A DNA stretch of 8,015 nucleotides from positions 1 to 8,015 of the forward strand of contig CALEDU010000178.1 of the NCBI GenBank assembly GCA_937949455.1, read 5' to 3'. Below are positions 6,425 through 8,015 of the stretch, piece by piece. Made by a program: the position numbers and the translations under genes. The number at the start of each line of letters is the position of its first letter. Position 1 is the first letter of the stretch. The notes under the pieces are model-generated. The model did no database searches. It was not told the origin of the DNA and saw nothing but the letters and a program-made list of their open reading frames with translations. The stretch comes from an uncultured Tepidimonas sp. (lineage in GTDB: Bacteria > Pseudomonadota > Gammaproteobacteria > Burkholderiales > Burkholderiaceae_C).

Positions 6425-6720
6425 GTGCCCGGCGCGAGCCATAGGAGTCCCCGATTTTGAGGCACCGGTGCAGCGGAAGAAAGAAATCGTGCAGGCGACG
6501 ACATGATTCGAGGGCAAGCGCAGCCCGAAGTCGGCGTGGCATGTCGGCGAGGACCGCCAGCACGGGGGATCGGGGGGGCTGAAAACGAAACCAGAGCAAA
6601 AAAATCCGGACTATGGGTGTTGGCATGAGAATGGGCCGGATCGAGCAGGAAGGCGCTCTGGCGCTGGTGCGGCAGTACGAGCTGGCGGCTTTGACGCAGC
6701 GTCATGCATGTGGGCGTGAT
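6425..6720. other. Non-coding or decayed stretch of about 300 bp, nothing recognised
   Basis: No frame on either strand gives a protein I recognise. The few open frames are short or shadow-like, with low-complexity, Arg-rich or frame-broken translations. Visible details are a palindrome GCACCGGTGC (6462-6471), a run of seven G (6572-6578), a run of seven A (6598-6604) and no clear terminator after the CorC/HlyC gene. It adjoins a decayed transposase end, so it may be eroded accessory DNA, but this is inference. Confidence 0.5.
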
Positions 6721-6867
6721 CTGAAGGGATACGGCGCGGTCGCCGAACCCACGCTGGGCCTGGCGAAGCAATTTGCCTTCTACGACGACGAGCACCCAAA
6801 CCAGGCGCTGGGCAACCGGACACCGAGTGCGGCCTGTGCCGATGGCAACGGCGGCGGAGCGAACATA
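6721..6867 (+). pseudogene. 3' remnant of an IS3-family transposase (rve/DDE domain end)
   Basis: About 49 codons translate to LKGYGAVAEPTLGLAKQF, then AFYDDEHPNQALGNRTPSA, then GGGANI. This resembles the C-terminal end of IS3-family OrfB/integrase-core transposases, where LxGYxSVxELLxGLxxYFxFYNxERPHQSLGxxTP and a later GGGAxI are typical. The glutamate of the DDE triad would lie upstream and is missing, as are OrfA and most of OrfB. The similarity seems to begin abruptly near 6720. Although the surrounding frame stays open from 6613 to 6936, the residues before LKGY do not look like transposase, so this is a dead fragment rather than a gene. Confidence 0.7.
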
Positions 6868-6944
6868 CCCGCGCAACAAGGTGGCAGTGCCGTTGCGCTA
6901 CCGCTGACGCAACAGGTGCAGCTTGCACTCGGATGAAATCTGTC

Positions 6945-6960
6945 TTGACACAAGGGTCAA
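6945..6960. repeat. Short inverted repeat TTGAC-N6-GTCAA at the IS end
   Basis: TTGAC (6945-6949) and GTCAA (6956-6960) form a 5-bp stem with a 6-nt loop, about 17 bp past the stop codon of the PII-like gene. It is probably part of the IS end. It is too weak, and lacks a T run on the minus strand, to be called a terminator for the sbtA-sbtB unit. Confidence 0.3.
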
Positions 6961-6977
6961 ATTCAAACAGCAGCCGC

Positions 6978-7268
6978 TCAGTTCTGTAGTTCCACCTGGG
7001 TCGTGAACATCAGCAGGCCATAGTCGCGGTCGTACCGCGCTTGAAGGCGCTCGACGATGCGACCAATGAGGACGGCGTCGCCCACCACTTCAATGCGGAT
7101 GTTGCTACTCACCGTCCACCTGCCGCTGCGCACGCCGTGGGTGCCGCTGCCACGTGCTTCACTGATGGTGTAGCCCTTGGCTCCAAGGGCCATGATCTCG
7201 TTGATCATGGTGTCCTCTAGGACCGCCTCGGTCAGAATGGTCAGCAGGTGCATGGATTGTGCCGGCAT
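6978..7268 (-). CDS. sbtB: PII-like signalling protein, SbtB/CPII type
   Basis: Protein of 96 residues with the PII-like fold pattern: beta-1 HLLTILTEA (7-15), helix 1 LEDTMINEIMALGA (17-30), beta-2 KGYTISEARG (31-40), a T-loop GSGTHGVRSGRW (40-51), beta-3 SNIRIEVVG (55-63), helix 2 IGRIVERLQARY (68-79) and beta-4 YGLLMFTTQVEL (83-94). GAKGYT followed by a GVRS T-loop is typical of SbtB-like proteins, which bind adenine nucleotides and gate the SbtA bicarbonate transporter. The T-loop has no tyrosine, so GlnD-type uridylylation as in GlnB/GlnK is unlikely. The C-terminal Cys-Gly-Pro loop of cyanobacterial SbtB is absent. The start at 7268 is supported by GGAGG nine bases upstream; an in-frame ATG at 7253 is an alternative. 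The gene follows sbtA after 5 bp. Canonical GlnB is ruled out by length and T-loop; a CutA-like CPII variant is possible. Confidence 0.82.
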   Translation of the reverse strand: MPAQSMHLLTILTEAVLEDTMINEIMALGAKGYTISEARGSGTHGVRSGRWTVSSNIRIEVVGDAVLIGRIVERLQARYDRDYGLLMFTTQVELQN

Positions 7269-7273
7269 GAGGG

Positions 7274-8015
7274 TCAGCCTCCGTGGATCATACGGGCCAT
7301 CCAGAGATAGATCGGGATGCCCAAGAAGATGTTGAATGGGAAGGTCATGCCTAAGGATGCCCCAATGGACAGGGCTGGGTTGGCTTCGGGCACGGCGATG
7401 CGCATGGCCGCCGGCGCGGCGATGTAGGAGGCGCTGGCGAACAGGGTGGCGAGCAGGAAGGTGCCCCCCACCGACAAGCCCAGCAGCCAGCCGGTCACCG
7501 TGCCCAGCGTGGCGGAGATGAGCGGCATGACCACGGCAAAGAAGGCCAGAAAAGCGCCGTATTGGCGTAGCGCAGCAATGCGCGAGGCTGCTACCAACCC
7601 CATCTCAAGCAGGAAAAAGGCGAGGACCCCCTTGAAAAGGTCGAAAAAGAGTTTGTCCAGCGGCCGGATACCCTCGGGCCCGGCCACGTAGCCGATGATA
7701 AGTCCCCCGACGAGGAGGTAGATGCTCTTGCCGAAGAAGACCTCGTGCAGCAGCTTGGCCCAGCGCACCGGGCCCATACCGAAGCGGGCCAGTATCACGC
7801 CGATGACCAGGGCGGGCATCTCCAGCAGCACCAGGAAGACGATCAGATAACCCTCATAGTCGAGGTTCTCATTGCCCAGCAGGGTGATGCCCACTGAGAA
7901 GGTGACGACGCTCACCGACCCGTAGTGCGCGGCGATGGAGGCCGAATCGGCCCGGCTCAGGCGACCCAAAAAGCGCAGGATGGGAAAGGCGACGAGGGGG
8001 ATGAGAGCGCCGATG
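7274..8015 (-). CDS. sbtA: SbtA-type sodium-dependent bicarbonate transporter (DUF897), 5' end beyond the window
   Basis: The C-terminal 246 residues of an SbtA-family inner-membrane transporter that imports bicarbonate with Na+. Translation stays open to the right edge. An internal TTG at 7969 could be mistaken for a start, but the preceding codons (ALIPLVAFPILRFL) are a membrane helix, so the gene continues outside. Cyanobacterial SbtA is about 370 residues, so the N-terminal third or less is missing. Family marks are SIAAHYGSVSVVTFSVGITL, which corresponds to the substrate/Na+-binding discontinuous helix of the first half. LEMPALVIGVILA follows, then the second-half counterpart FASASYIAAPAAMRIAVPEA, and the end NPALSIGASLGMTFPFNIFL to HGG, matching the SbtA C-terminus. 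Several hydrophobic helices fill the rest. The link between halves is shorter than in Synechocystis SbtA. It is followed after 5 bp by the PII-like sbtB, which strengthens the call. Confidence 0.87.
   Translation of the reverse strand, partial: IGALIPLVAFPILRFLGRLSRADSASIAAHYGSVSVVTFSVGITLLGNENLDYEGYLIVFLVLLEMPALVIGVILARFGMGPVRWAKLLHEVFFGKSIYLLVGGLIIGYVAGPEGIRPLDKLFFDLFKGVLAFFLLEMGLVAASRIAALRQYGAFLAFFAVVMPLISATLGTVTGWLLGLSVGGTFLLATLFASASYIAAPAAMRIAVPEANPALSIGASLGMTFPFNIFLGIPIYLWMARMIHGG
7278..7282 (-). promoter_or_regulatory. Ribosome-binding site of sbtB, inside the sbtA 3' end
   Basis: GGAGG on the minus strand, nine bases before the sbtB ATG at 7268. It lies just upstream of the sbtA stop codon (7276-7274), so ribosomes finishing sbtA pass over it. 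This suggests translational coupling. Confidence 0.75.

Larger units (their letters stand above)
6721..6964 (+). mobile_element. Decayed right end of an IS3-family insertion sequence
   Basis: This covers the transposase remnant plus its downstream non-coding tail. The tail ends in GATGAAATCTGTCTTGACAC followed by AAGGGTCA, which resembles the terminal region of several IS3-family elements (compare TGTCTTGAC...GGGTC). The outer boundary is put near 6964 by this resemblance only. No left end is present in the window, and no target-site duplication could be identified. The element ends only about 15 bp before the 3' end of the PII-like gene. Confidence 0.45.

Noticed and set aside
6232..6879. 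215-codon minus-strand open frame across the CorC/HlyC end and the IS scar
   Set aside because: It spans a real gene's antisense, unassigned DNA and an IS remnant of opposite orientation, with no coherent domain.
6945..6960. TTGAC...GTCAA as a second FNR-type box
   Set aside because: The half-sites are six bases apart rather than four, and the site lies at the 3' end of a gene inside an IS end.
7969..7969. TTG at 7969 as the start of sbtA
   Set aside because: The codons beyond it continue a typical SbtA membrane helix up to the window edge, so the gene is cut by the window.
1..8015. CRISPR arrays, tRNA genes, tandem repeats or prophage genes
   Set aside because: No regularly spaced repeats, cloverleaf-like sequences or phage proteins were seen on either strand.

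Overview
The window is GC-rich chromosomal DNA of a proteobacterium, most likely a betaproteobacterium of the order Burkholderiales. That placement rests on the DUF3579 protein next to rpsT and an arginine gene, a grouping familiar from that order, and on the type of RhlE helicase. I cannot name a genus. Coding density is high, most genes are housekeeping genes, and the right end is accessory in character.

Layout from left to right: the 5' part of argD (minus strand, running off the left edge); a divergent, AT-rich promoter/operator region with a perfect 12-bp palindrome; a DUF3579 gene (plus); a hairpin between convergent genes; rpsT for ribosomal protein S20 (minus); a divergent intergenic region with the rpsT -10 box and an FNR/Anr-like site; a membrane fatty-acid desaturase (plus); an RhlE-type DEAD-box RNA helicase (plus) whose 3' end overlaps apaH (minus) by 50 bp; and a DUF21-CBS-CorC/HlyC membrane protein (plus) whose start codon lies only 9 bp from the divergent apaH start.

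The last 1.6 kb differs. After about 300 bp with no recognisable gene comes the decayed 3' end of an IS3-family transposase, then a two-gene minus-strand unit: a PII-like protein (SbtB/CPII type) preceded on its own strand by an SbtA-type sodium/bicarbonate transporter, which runs off the right edge. The pair looks like a bicarbonate-uptake module with its own nucleotide-sensing regulator. It is the most interesting locus here, because SbtAB is best known from cyanobacterial CO2-concentrating mechanisms and sits here beside an insertion-sequence scar.

Functional links: argD belongs to arginine synthesis. The helicase and ApaH (Np4N hydrolysis, RNA decapping) both touch RNA metabolism, but they are convergent rather than an operon. 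sbtA and sbtB are almost certainly co-transcribed and translationally coupled. The other neighbours look independently transcribed. No tRNA, CRISPR array, phage gene or wholly new system was found.
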